Shown here: piece by piece, positions 36,240 to 45,608 of the stretch
How positions within the stretch are numbered: position 1 is the stretch's first letter
How the letters are laid out: the number at the start of each line of letters is the position of its first letter
Assembly (NCBI RefSeq): GCF_009741735.1
Contig: NZ_WHOH01000003.1
Coordinates: forward strand, 1,302,001 to 1,366,000
Direction of reading: 5' to 3'
Source of the DNA: Lentibacillus sp. JNUCC-1
GTDB lineage: Bacteria; Bacillota; Bacilli; Bacillales; Amphibacillaceae
Length of the DNA: 64,000 nt
Position numbers and translations under genes: made by a program
Notes under the pieces: model-generated
The model's database searches: none
What the model saw: the letters and a program-made list of their open reading frames with translations, nothing else
What the model was told of the DNA's origin: nothing

Positions 36240-36863
36240 ATGAAAAAACTTTCAGCGCGTCAACAAAAAATCATTGATTTTATAAGAGATGAAGTACAAC
36301 AGAAAGGGTATCCGCCATCTGTGAGGGAAATTGCCAAGGCAGTGGAACTCGCTTCAAGTTCTACCGTACACGGCCATTTGTCGCGTCTTGAAAAGAAAGG
36401 CTACATCAGAAGGGATCCGACAAAACCACGTGCGATTGAATTGCTTGATCCCTATGCTGATCCAAGTATCGTGAGAGAATCCGCTTTATACGCGCCTGTA
36501 ATTGGTAAGGTAACTGCGGGGGTACCGATTACAGCAGTGGAAAATATTGAAGAATTCATACCGCTGCCTCAATCAACTGCAGGGGCAGATGATGAGGTGT
36601 TTGTTCTTGTTATCGAAGGCGACAGTATGATCGAAGCTGGGATTTTGGAAGGTGACAGAGTCATTGTCAAGCAGCAGAATACGGCGAACAACGGTGATAT
36701 TATTGTTGCAATGACAGCAGAGGATGAAGCGACCGTCAAGCGATTTTATAAAGAAAAAGATCATATCAGGCTGCAGCCGGAAAATGAAACAATGGAGCCG
36801 CTTATCTATTCCGATGTTTCAATCCTTGGTAAAGTCGTCGGTTTATACAGAACGATTCATTAA
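36240..36863 (+). CDS. lexA: SOS repressor LexA
   Basis: 207 residues: an N-terminal winged helix ([26 protein letters not shown]) and a C-terminal S24 autoprotease with the Ala-Gly cleavage site in KVTAGVPIT, the nucleophile Ser in EGDSMIEAG and the general-base Lys in [13 protein letters not shown] 36240 follows GGGAGGCG. It is divergent from the SOS operon and shares a 160-base regulatory region with three operators. RecA-stimulated self-cleavage induces these genes and recA in this window. Confidence 0.97.
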   Translation: MKKLSARQQKIIDFIRDEVQQKGYPPSVREIAKAVELASSSTVHGHLSRLEKKGYIRRDPTKPRAIELLDPYADPSIVRESALYAPVIGKVTAGVPITAVENIEEFIPLPQSTAGADDEVFVLVIEGDSMIEAGILEGDRVIVKQQNTANNGDIIVAMTAEDEATVKRFYKEKDHIRLQPENETMEPLIYSDVSILGKVVGLYRTIH

Positions 36864-36876
36864 ATGATATGCATAT

Positions 36877-36919
36877 AAAAAGACCGGGCAAAAGAAAATA
36901 TCTTTTGCCCGGTCTTTTT
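36877..36919. terminator. Bidirectional terminator between lexA and glnA
   Basis: A 19-base perfect stem (36877-36895 with 36901-36919, core GACCGGGCAAAAGA) with A-run and T-run ends serves the convergent lexA and glnA genes. Confidence 0.92.
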
Positions 36920-36923
36920 AGGT

Positions 36924-38261
36924 TTAATACATAGTCAAGTACTGTTCTCTTTCCCATGGGTGAACCGTTGTCCGGAACATGTCCCACTCAATTTGTTTTG
37001 CTTCGATAAAATGTTCGTATAAGTGGTTGCCTAAAGCTGTTTGAATGATTGTATCATTTTGTAATTCTTTTAAGGCGTCCATTAAGGTTGCAGGTAACGT
37101 TTCGATCCCGTTTTCTTGACGTTCTTGTTCCGTCATTTCATAAACGTTTTGATCAATTGATTCAGGCGGTGTTATTTGATTGCGGATTCCATCAAGACCG
37201 GATGCCAGCAGCACAGACATAGCCATATATGGGTTAGCTGTTGGATCGACACTGCGCAATTCAACACGTGTGCTTAATCCTCTTGAATAAGGAATACGCA
37301 CGAGTGGACTCCGGTTAAAAGCGGACCACGCCACATGGCAAGGAGCTTCATAGCCAGGCACTAAGCGCTTGTATGAATTGACGGTCGGGTTGGTTACAGC
37401 TGTATAATTTTTGGCATGACGCAAGAGTCCCGCAGTAAAGTAATGTGCATCATCACTGAGCTGTAGCTCTTTAGATGTATCGTAAAATACATTCTCTCCA
37501 TCCTTGAATAAGGACATATTGACATGCATTCCAGAGCCATGTACACCAAAAAGAGGCTTTGGCATAAATGTCGCATGTAAATTATGCTTTCTAGCAATTG
37601 TTTTAACAACCAATTTAAAGGTTTGAATGTCATCACAATGTTTTATTGCATCTGAATACTTAAAGTCAATTTCATGTTGTCCAGGAGCGCCCTCATGGTG
37701 GGAAGCCTCAATCTCAAATCCCATTTCTTCCAGTTCAAGCACGATATCTCTGCGGCAGCTTTCTCCCAGGTCAGTTGGTCCCAGGTCGAAATAGCCGCCT
37801 CTGTCATTAAGTTCAAGAGATGGTTCACCATATTGATCCAGTTTAAATAAGAAAAATTCCGGTTCTGTTCCAATATTGAAGGCTGAATACCCCAATTCTT
37901 CCATTTTTTTCAGGTTTCGTTTAAGTGTATATCGTGGACAACCTTCAAAAGGTGTTCCATCAGGGTTAAAGATATCACAAATAAATCTTGCTACTTTACC
38001 TTTGTCAGATGTCCATGGGAACACCACAAAAGAGTCGAGGTCCGGGTACAAATACATATCAGATTCTTCAATTCTAACAAAACCCTCGATGGAAGAGCCA
38101 TCAAACATCATCTTATTATCTAAAGCTTTATCAAGTTGACTGAGTGGGATCTCCACATTTTTGATCGTACCGAGCATGTCTGTGAATTGAAGTCGAATGA
38201 AGCGTACATTTTCTTCTTTAATAATGGCATATATTTCTTCTTTTGATAATCGGGAACTCAT
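36924..38261 (-). CDS. glnA: Glutamine synthetase type I
   Basis: 445-residue type I (Bacillus-like) glutamine synthetase that makes glutamine from glutamate, ammonia and ATP. Motifs are [42 protein letters not shown] and [16 protein letters not shown] 38261 has a strong AGGAGG. The usual upstream glnR repressor gene is missing: only 68 bases separate it from ynbB, and no GlnR/TnrA box (TGTNAN7TNACA) is found there. Regulation therefore differs from B. subtilis or uses a distant glnR. Confidence 0.96.
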   Translation of the reverse strand: MSSRLSKEEIYAIIKEENVRFIRLQFTDMLGTIKNVEIPLSQLDKALDNKMMFDGSSIEGFVRIEESDMYLYPDLDSFVVFPWTSDKGKVARFICDIFNPDGTPFEGCPRYTLKRNLKKMEELGYSAFNIGTEPEFFLFKLDQYGEPSLELNDRGGYFDLGPTDLGESCRRDIVLELEEMGFEIEASHHEGAPGQHEIDFKYSDAIKHCDDIQTFKLVVKTIARKHNLHATFMPKPLFGVHGSGMHVNMSLFKDGENVFYDTSKELQLSDDAHYFTAGLLRHAKNYTAVTNPTVNSYKRLVPGYEAPCHVAWSAFNRSPLVRIPYSRGLSTRVELRSVDPTANPYMAMSVLLASGLDGIRNQITPPESIDQNVYEMTEQERQENGIETLPATLMDALKELQNDTIIQTALGNHLYEHFIEAKQIEWDMFRTTVHPWEREQYLTMY

Positions 38262-38329
38262 CCGTTTTCCTCCTAATTAATTTCAAATCGTCTTTAGATT
38301 CTGGTGTCAGTGGGATCAGTTATGCGAAT

Positions 38330-39604
38330 TCAGGAATACTTCCCGCTCCTTTCCGGCTGGCTTCCTTGAAAGGAATACCCTTGATCTGTTAAATCCTTAA
38401 TCGTTTGAATGACAGCGATTTTAACATGTGCATAGGTGAGTCCGCCCTGGAGAAAAACCATATAAGGCGGTATGACGGGTCCATCTGCAGACAATTCTAT
38501 GCTGGAACCCTGAATAAAAGTACCTGCAGCCATAATCACATCGTGGTCATATCCTGGCATCGCACTCGGAAATGGAGCAACAAAAGAATTGACGGGTGAG
38601 TGCGTTTGTATACCCTGACATAAAGCAATCATAAGATCTTTGTCCCCCAGCTCAACAGATTGAATTAAATCTGTTCGCTTCGCCTGATAATGTGGCATTG
38701 TCTTAAACCCTAGCAATTCCAAAAAGCGTGAGGTGAACACAGCCCCTTTAAGCGCTTCTGACACAATCAGAGGGGCAAGGAAGAGCCCTTGATACATTTC
38801 CTGAAGCATATTGAATGTTGCGCCTGTTTCCTTACCAAGTCCAGGCGCAGTCAGCCGATTGGCACATTGCTCAATTAAATCGTGACGTCCAACAATATAT
38901 CCGCCTGCACGTACGATACCGCCTCCAGGGTTCTTAATAAGTGAACCGGCAATCACATCAGCACCGATATGAAGTGGTTCCTGATCCTCAACAAACTCTC
39001 CATAACAGTTGTCCACAAAAACAATCAGGCTTTCATCAATGTTCTTAACAAACGCGACCATCTGAGCGATATCGTGTATTGTAAAGGAAGGTCTGTCATC
39101 ATATCCTTTTGACCGCTGGATGCCAATCACTTTTGTTTGACCATTGATGGCGGCTCTGACACCATCAAAATCAATCGAGCCATTTTCGGCTAATGGCACT
39201 TCATTATACGAAACACCAAAGTCCTTCAAAGAACCGTGAGCAGCGCCACGTGTACCAATAACTTCTTCTAGTGTGTCATAAGGGTGTCCGGTGATATACA
39301 ACAATTCATCTCCTGGTCGGAGCATACCCGATAAAGCAGTTGAGATTGCATGGGTTCCGGAGACAATTTGAGGTCTGACTAAAGCATCCTCTCCTCCAAA
39401 TATCTCTGCATAAATTGCTTCCAGTCCTTCTCTTCCCATATCATCGTATCCATATCCACTTGTTGAATGAAAATGGCTGTCACTGATGCGGTGCTGCTTA
39501 AAAGCGTCCAGCACACGTTTTTGATTGGTTTCTGTCATTTTGTTAATCGCTTCGTGTTGTGGTTTACAGTCCTGTTCTGCTTGATTTGCATAATGATCGA
39601 TCAC
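38330..39604 (-). CDS. ynbB: PLP-dependent methionine gamma-lyase family protein (YnbB)
   Basis: 424-residue cystathionine/methionine-lyase-like fold protein. The PLP lysine is expected in AGSLIKNPGGGIVRAGGYI, and the phosphate-binding loop is VSGTHAISTALSG; VFVDNCYGEFVE holds the ring-stacking Asp. Its reaction is not established. The start overlaps the hflX stop by four bases. The hflX-ynbB-glnA order is that of B. subtilis minus glnR. Confidence 0.9.
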   Translation of the reverse strand: MIDHYANQAEQDCKPQHEAINKMTETNQKRVLDAFKQHRISDSHFHSTSGYGYDDMGREGLEAIYAEIFGGEDALVRPQIVSGTHAISTALSGMLRPGDELLYITGHPYDTLEEVIGTRGAAHGSLKDFGVSYNEVPLAENGSIDFDGVRAAINGQTKVIGIQRSKGYDDRPSFTIHDIAQMVAFVKNIDESLIVFVDNCYGEFVEDQEPLHIGADVIAGSLIKNPGGGIVRAGGYIVGRHDLIEQCANRLTAPGLGKETGATFNMLQEMYQGLFLAPLIVSEALKGAVFTSRFLELLGFKTMPHYQAKRTDLIQSVELGDKDLMIALCQGIQTHSPVNSFVAPFPSAMPGYDHDVIMAAGTFIQGSSIELSADGPVIPPYMVFLQGGLTYAHVKIAVIQTIKDLTDQGYSFQGSQPERSGKYS

Positions 39605-40844
39605 GTTGTCTTCTCCTTTAGTATGCCGTTCAACGGGTGATTACTTCGAATATAACCGGAGACAATGTATACTTGTTTGTCTTCGTCAAAAGTATGAAAT
39701 GTGACGATTGAATCACGTTTAAGCTTATTTAAAATGTCGCCTTCATTAGGCTCTATTGTGACATTGTAGCGTGTCCATTCTTCCGTCAGAATGGTTTCTA
39801 TTTTATGAAGCATCTGTTGCACATCTGTTTCTTCATAAGCACTGATCAATATATTGGGATGGTGTGCAGGAATAAAGGTTTCGGATATTAAATCTTTTTT
39901 ATTGTAAACCATCAGCATTGGAACAGTGTCAGCATTTAATTCCTTTAATAAATCGTGAACTGTTTTTTGCTGCTGCTCAAGATCTGGATTAGACACATCC
40001 ACAACATGAATAATAAAATCTGCTTCTGCAACTTCTTCCAGAGTTGAACGAAATGCAGCAATTAGGGTGGTCGGCAAATCTTGAATAAAGCCAACGGTGT
40101 CTGTAATAAGTGTCTGTAATCCAGAAGGCATACGAATTTCCCTTGTTAATGGATCAAGGGTTGCAAAAAGTTGATCCTCTTCTAATGTGTGGCTTGTTGT
40201 GAGCCGGTTAAATAAAGTGGATTTCCCTGCATTCGTATACCCTACTACAGCAATTTGAAACATATCATTTGATTTTCGACGTTTACGGTATTGCTCCCGT
40301 TGCTTTACGACAGCGTCAAGCCTTCGTTTGATATCATGAATTCTTCTTCTAATATGACGTTGATCGGTTTCAAGTTTTGTCTCACCAGGTCCACGTGTCC
40401 CAATTCCTGCGCCAAGTCGGGACATTAAAACACCCTGCCCCGCAACCGCGGCAGCATATATTCAAGCTGAGCCAGCTCAACTTGCATTTTGCCCTCTTTT
40501 GTTTTTGCTCTTTGAGCGAAAATATCCAAAATGAGCTGACTTCGGTCAATAATTGGCACACTTAATTCATCATTTAAATTTCTGGATTGACTCGGGGAAA
40601 GCTCATCATTTGCCACAATTAATTCAATGTTATGTGTTTCTATTGCACTTTGAACCTCAGCGATTTTCCCTTTTCCGATATAAAGTGCTGAATGAACTTT
40701 CTCCCGTTTTTGAGTTATCACATTTTCCACTGTGCCTCCAGCTGTTTCGCATAAGGAGGTAAGCTCTTCAAGCGACGAATAAAACCCAGATTCATCTTGT
40801 GATTGTTTGAGTACACCCAAGGCAAGTATTCTTTGTTTAATCAT
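39601..40844 (-). pseudogene. hflX: GTPase HflX, frameshifted
   Basis: Ribosome-associated GTPase that splits stalled or heat-damaged 70S ribosomes. N-terminal part (SALYIGKGKIAEV, ANDELSPSQSRNL, ELAQLEYMLPRL) and GTPase part (GAGIGTRGPGETKLETDQ, P-loop VGYTNAGKSTLFNRL, TDTVGFIQDLP) lie in different frames. One extra G in the G4 tract (plus C4 at 40438-40441) joins them as LRGQGVLMSRLG, about 414 residues. As given, the first part stops after RLRGRVF; the downstream part begins at an internal ATG. ATG 40844 follows GAGGG. Confidence 0.88.
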
Positions 40845-40947
40845 GGATGAAGCCCTCATTTCAATGTCATGTATTTATTTATGTGATTGTTTATCCGACA
40901 CATATAAATCATGATAGCAAAGAAAAGCGAGCTTCACAAAGCATAAA

Positions 40948-41886
40948 TCATTCACTTAGACTTTTTAACGTATCTAATTTAAAGTCGGGGGCAGTCAGAT
41001 GAATTAAATCTTCATGCGAAACGTGGTTGTGCATCATGAGTCTCATTGCCTGCATACGAATTGCATGTTCTATGATATTACGGATATATCGAGCGTTCGC
41101 AAAGTTAATCTTTTTTTGCAACAATTCTTGTTTGATTTGGGCCTTTAATACCCACTTTGCTTCCCTGGTCAATTTGTATTCTCTCTCCTGCGCCATTCTT
41201 TCTGCAATTTCAATAAGCTGTTCAGTATCATAGTCCTTAAATTCAACAATAAAAGGGAAACGAGACTTTAATCCTGGATTCAGAGTGAGAAAACGCTCCA
41301 TTTCATACGGATAGCCTGCTAGAATGAGGACAAAATCATTGTGATGGTCTTCCATATGCTTTACAAGCGTATCAATTGCTTCTTTACCGAAATCCTTCTC
41401 GCCGCCGCGCCCCAAGGAATAGGCTTCATCAACAAACAAAATGCCTCCCATCGCTTTTTTAACGATGGCTTTTGTTTTTTGAGCGGTCTGACCGATGTAC
41501 TCCCCGACTAAATCCGCTCTTTCGGCTTCAATGAGATGTCCTTTGGAAAGCAAATTCATGTTGTGATATAATTCGGCGAGCTTTCGAGCCATTGTTGTTT
41601 TCCCTGTTCCCGGATTACCTTTAAATAACATATGAAGTACTTGATTTGTGTGCTTAAGACCGAAATTCCCACGCTTTTCATTTATCATTTTAACAGCATA
41701 AATTTCCTTAATGGACTGTTTAAGATCATGGAGTCCGATAAAAGATGTGAATGCTTGATCAATGTTAGTGAAAGGATCTTTTTTTTGTTCCTGTTGAACG
41801 GATTCATGATGCGATCTCATTATATGTCGATCTTGTAATACGATATTAATTTGGCCGTTTCGTTCACTTTTGAGTTGCGTTTCCAT
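40948..41886 (-). CDS. spoVK: Stage V sporulation protein K (AAA ATPase)
   Basis: 312-residue AAA+ protein of the CbxX/CfxQ type, required for spore maturation in B. subtilis. Walker A is GNPGTGKTTMARKLAELY, Walker B GILFVDEAYSLGRGG, and the sensor/arginine region NPGLKSRFPFIVEF. Start ATG 41886 after GAGGTGATGAA. It sits between hfq and hflX, as in B. subtilis. A mother-cell promoter could not be recognised. Confidence 0.93.
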   Translation of the reverse strand: METQLKSERNGQINIVLQDRHIMRSHHESVQQEQKKDPFTNIDQAFTSFIGLHDLKQSIKEIYAVKMINEKRGNFGLKHTNQVLHMLFKGNPGTGKTTMARKLAELYHNMNLLSKGHLIEAERADLVGEYIGQTAQKTKAIVKKAMGGILFVDEAYSLGRGGEKDFGKEAIDTLVKHMEDHHNDFVLILAGYPYEMERFLTLNPGLKSRFPFIVEFKDYDTEQLIEIAERMAQEREYKLTREAKWVLKAQIKQELLQKKINFANARYIRNIIEHAIRMQAMRLMMHNHVSHEDLIHLTAPDFKLDTLKSLSE

Positions 41887-41970
41887 TTCATCACCTCGTT
41901 CACCACATCTTACGCAATACAGATGAAAGGTGTGATAAATGCCCAGATGATATCTTTTTAAAAAACAAAA

Positions 41971-41994
41971 AAACGGACGACAAAGCGTCCGTTT
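41971..41994 (-). terminator. Terminator after hfq
   Basis: AAACGGACG (41971-41979) pairs with CGTCCGTTT (41986-41994); on the minus strand a long T-rich tract follows. It separates miaA-hfq from spoVK. Confidence 0.88.
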
Positions 41995-42002
41995 GGTTAA
42001 AC

Positions 42003-42233
42003 CTATTGTTCATTCAAATCAAGCGTTACATTTTTAACTGGGGCAAATGTTGAAATGGCGTGTTTAAAAATCAGTTGTTGCTTTCCGTCAATATCAAATA
42101 AGACTGTAAAGTTATCAAACCCTTTAACTGTACCTCTTAATTGAAAACCGTTTGTCAAAAATAGCGTAACAGGGACGTGATTCTTTCTGAGTTGATTCAG
42201 ATATTGATCTTGAATGTTAATTTGCTGTGCCAT
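42003..42233 (-). CDS. hfq: RNA chaperone Hfq
   Basis: 76-residue Sm-like protein. Sm1 reads [29 protein letters not shown] with the conserved N-terminal Gln, and Sm2 has the family FKHAISTF (YKHA in most). Forms a hexamer that binds small RNAs and poly-A. Directly downstream of miaA, the usual arrangement. Confidence 0.95.
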   Translation of the reverse strand: MAQQINIQDQYLNQLRKNHVPVTLFLTNGFQLRGTVKGFDNFTVLFDIDGKQQLIFKHAISTFAPVKNVTLDLNEQ

Positions 42234-42271
42234 CGTTCTCCTCCTCTTTTCTATCTATATTTATACTATTT

Positions 42272-43207
42272 CTACATATCTTGTAAAAATCCTTCTAAAT
42301 CACTAAAAATAGTTGACCAAGTATTTCTTTTTTGAGTTGGTTCAATAGAATACCAATGTACATTCATTTTATTCTTAAACCACGTATATTGACGTTTGGC
42401 ATACCTTCTTGAATTACGTTTCAATAATTCGGTGGATTCTTCTAGAGACCGTTCATTCTTTATCCATGGTATTAATTCCTTATAACCAATTGCCTGCATG
42501 GATTGTGTGTTCTCATAACCGGCATGATACAGCTTAAGTACTTCATCCATTAAGCCATTTCTCAACATAAGATCCACACGAGCATTAATACGCTCATAAA
42601 GAATTTCTCGTTCCATTTCCAGCCCAATTACAAAGGGTTGGTATGGAGAGTGGACAGTTTGCTGCTGATGGAGCTGTGTCATGGTAAGCCCCGTTGTTTT
42701 ATAAATTTCCAGTGCACGGATAACGCGTCTGTAATTATTGGGATGGATTTTTTTTGCTTGTTCGGGATCCGCATTCATTAGCTGATTGTAGATGGCATGG
42801 ACCCCATCTGATTTAACCTGAGCTTCTAGCTTTTCAGTGAATACAGGGTCTCGCCGCTCACTTAAGAATTGATAATCATACAGTACTGATTGGACATATA
42901 GTCCACTTCCGCCTACAATAATCGGCAATTTTTCTTTTTGTGTAATATGATCGATGCTACGTTTTACATTTTCTTTAAAGTCAGCTACGGTAAAACCTTC
43001 ATCTGGTGATTTAATATCTATTAAATAATGGGGGATGCCTTGCATTTCATCAGGCGTAACCTTCGCAGTCCCAATGTCCATCCCTTTATAGACTTGCATG
43101 GCATCCCCACTAATGATTTCACCATTAAATCGTTTAGCTATTTCTATCCCAAGTTCCGTTTTTCCGACCCCTGTCGGCCCAACGACCGAAATGATTTTGG
43201 TCTTCAT
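42272..43207 (-). CDS. miaA: tRNA dimethylallyltransferase
   Basis: 311-residue enzyme that adds dimethylallyl to A37 of tRNAs reading UNN codons, making the substrate for MiaB encoded 6 kb upstream. P-loop GPTGVGKTELGIEIA, SGDAMQVYKGMDIGTAK, and the tRNA-binding RRYAKRQYTWF. ATG 43207 after GGGGAATATTG. Likely cotranscribed with the dps gene ahead and hfq behind. Confidence 0.94.
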   Translation of the reverse strand: MKTKIISVVGPTGVGKTELGIEIAKRFNGEIISGDAMQVYKGMDIGTAKVTPDEMQGIPHYLIDIKSPDEGFTVADFKENVKRSIDHITQKEKLPIIVGGSGLYVQSVLYDYQFLSERRDPVFTEKLEAQVKSDGVHAIYNQLMNADPEQAKKIHPNNYRRVIRALEIYKTTGLTMTQLHQQQTVHSPYQPFVIGLEMEREILYERINARVDLMLRNGLMDEVLKLYHAGYENTQSMQAIGYKELIPWIKNERSLEESTELLKRNSRRYAKRQYTWFKNKMNVHWYSIEPTQKRNTWSTIFSDLEGFLQDM

Positions 43208-43227
43208 CAATATTCCCCTGTAGTGGT

Positions 43228-43677
43228 TTATTTTTCTTCCTGGTAAGCTTTAAGCATCCACAAGTGTTTTTCGTAAATACCTTGTAATGATACAAGAAGA
43301 TCTGTGCTTGGTTCATCGCCATCTTTGTCAGCAAGAGGCAGCCCTGTTTCACGGATTTCATGAACCAGGGTTTCATAATCCGTTTGCAGCTGATGAATGA
43401 TTTCCGTCTCTGTATCATCAGCCGATGCCTCAACAAGTGTTGACTCTTCAAGGAATTTTGCCATAGTGGCAAGTGGCTTGCCGTCTATGGCCAGTATTCG
43501 TTCAGCAACATCGTCAAGCTGCTGTGCAGTTTCTTTATACAACGACTCAAACAGCCTGTGGAGTTCAAAGAAATGCTGTCCTTGAATGAACCAGTGATAC
43601 CGGTGCAGCTTTACATACAATACAAATTGATTCGATAACAGTTGATTTAAAAAGTTGATAAGTGGTTGTTGTTCCAT
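43228..43677 (-). CDS. Dps/MrgA-family ferritin-like DNA-protecting protein
   Basis: 149-residue four-helix mini-ferritin. The inter-subunit ferroxidase residues are in KLHRYHWFIQGQHFFELHRLFESLY (His, His, then Asp and Glu further on in DDVAERILAIDG). Stores iron and shields DNA from peroxide. ATG 43677 after GAGGTG. It lies between mutL and miaA, where B. subtilis has no dps, so its place is unusual; no PerR box was recognised. Confidence 0.9.
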   Translation of the reverse strand: MEQQPLINFLNQLLSNQFVLYVKLHRYHWFIQGQHFFELHRLFESLYKETAQQLDDVAERILAIDGKPLATMAKFLEESTLVEASADDTETEIIHQLQTDYETLVHEIRETGLPLADKDGDEPSTDLLVSLQGIYEKHLWMLKAYQEEK

Positions 43678-43740
43678 TAAGAAGACACCTCGCACACAAT
43701 TTTGTATCAGTTTAGACACAAACTGGGTACGATATACCCA

Positions 43741-45587
43741 TTACATTACCCGTTTGAACATCTTCTCAAGTTCATATGATGTGAAATGGATGATTACTGG
43801 GCGCCCGTGTGGGCATGTGTATGGGTTCTCGGCTTTGCGTAAACTTTCCAGTAGGTGCGTCATGTCTGTGATATTTAAATGATGGTTGGCCTTGATTGAT
43901 CGCTTGCATGACATCATTATTGCAGCTTCTTCACGTATTGTTTCGATATCCATCATATCTTTTTGCATGATTTGTTCCACCATATCGCGAATGATTGACT
44001 CTTCCTGTCCTTTTGGGAACCAGTTTGGGTGGGAGCGAATCACATAAGATTGGGGTCCAAATTCTTCAAAGTAAAGGCCGATGGCTTCCAGCTTGGATCT
44101 GTTATTATCGATAAAGATTTTTTCCTGACCTGAAAAATCAAATGTTAGAGGAATCAGCAAGTCTTGAAGTTCATTTTCTGGTTTGCCCAACTGTTTCTTG
44201 AAATGTTCATATTTAATACGTTCTTGGGCAGCATGCTGATCAATCATATATAAGCCATTATCGTTCTCAGCGAGAATGTAGGTGCCATGCAATTGTCCAA
44301 TCGGATACATGGGCGGGACACGTTGAGCATCTTTCACCTCGGATTCTTCATGTGCCTGAACAGTTGGTTCTGGCCATGTATGTGGTTTTTCTTGAGGTGT
44401 CTTGGACTCCGGCTCCCAAGCATATTCGATATCAGTCTTGTTCGTTTGAATAGGCTCCTTATGTGAGGATGTATCGTTTAGAGATGATGCTGGATCCTCT
44501 GGCTCTTCTTTTTCAAAGCTGTGTCGTTTTGTCTCTTCAAACACAAACTGCGGCTGAACAGACCGCGGTTTTTCCCGGGGGGTATGCTGCATTTCCGGAA
44601 TCAAATTTGTTTTCTGTAATGTTTGTTTGATGGTTTCCTGTACTAAGGCTTCGAGTTCTTTTTCTTTGCTGAAGCGTACTTGTAATTTTGATGGATGCAC
44701 ATTAACGTCGACCAGAACCGGATCCATATCAATTGCCAGAACGACAATAGGATGCCGTCCAATTGGAAGCATTGTATGATAACCCTGTGCAATCGCTTGT
44801 GTTAGACGATAATTTTTGATGTAACGCCCGTTAATGATCATCGTAATATAGTTTCTTGAAGCACGGGTTAATTCCGGTTTTCCAATATATCCTTTTAAGG
44901 TGAAATCTAAGGAAGTGTTTGCTACCGGAAGCATTTGCCGGGCTACTTTCATCCCATATACATTTGAAATGGCTTGGAGCATATCGCCTGAACCAGTTGT
45001 GCGGAACAGCTGGTTTCCATTATGAAACACCTCGAAACGAATATTCGGGTGAGATAATGCAAAACGATTCAACAGTTCTGTAATATGACCGAGCTCTGTA
45101 TGAAGGCTTTTCATATATTTTAATCTTGCCGGTGTATTAAAGAACAAGTCTTCAACCACCATCTCTGTGCCTTGTCTTGCATCGCTTTTTGTCTTGCCAA
45201 TAACCTTGCCCCCTCCATCGTCAAGGTCGTTCCGGCTTGATGTCCTTCAGAGGACTTAACCATTATACGACTAACCGCAGCGATACTCGCCAGTGCTTCA
45301 CCGCGAAAACCGAGTGACCGCACATGGAAAAGTTCAGCCTCACTTTTTATTTTACTTGTAGCATGACGTAAAAACGCACGTTCAACATCTTCTTCAGACA
45401 TGCCCCTTCCATTATCCACAAGTCGAATTTTCTCCAGGCCTGCTTCAAATGTTTCAATCTTAATCCATGAACTGTCTGCATCGATGCTATTTTCTACAAG
45501 CTCTTTGATTACAGAAGCAGGTCGTTCAACCACTTCCCCGGCTGCTATTTTATTGGCAAGGCTGTCAGGCATTAAAATAATTGACAT
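43741..45587 (-). pseudogene. mutL: DNA mismatch repair protein MutL, frameshifted
   Basis: GHKL ATPase/endonuclease of mismatch repair. The N-terminal part has [26 protein letters not shown] and [13 protein letters not shown]. The rest starts in another frame with [18 protein letters not shown] and carries the endonuclease motif DQHAAQERIKYE and the C-terminal CPHGRPVI. One extra G in the G5 tract (plus C5 at 45209-45213) restores the family segment [20 protein letters not shown] and about 615 residues. As given, translation ends after residue 155, within the ATPase domain. It follows mutS by 22 bases. Confidence 0.9.
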
Positions 45588-45608
45588 GTATACCTTCCTT
45601 TCAACCTA

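Noticed and set aside
38262..38345. TGTCAGTGGGATCAGTTA as a GlnR/TnrA box before glnA
   Set aside because: The second half-site does not match TNACA, so it is not a credible box.
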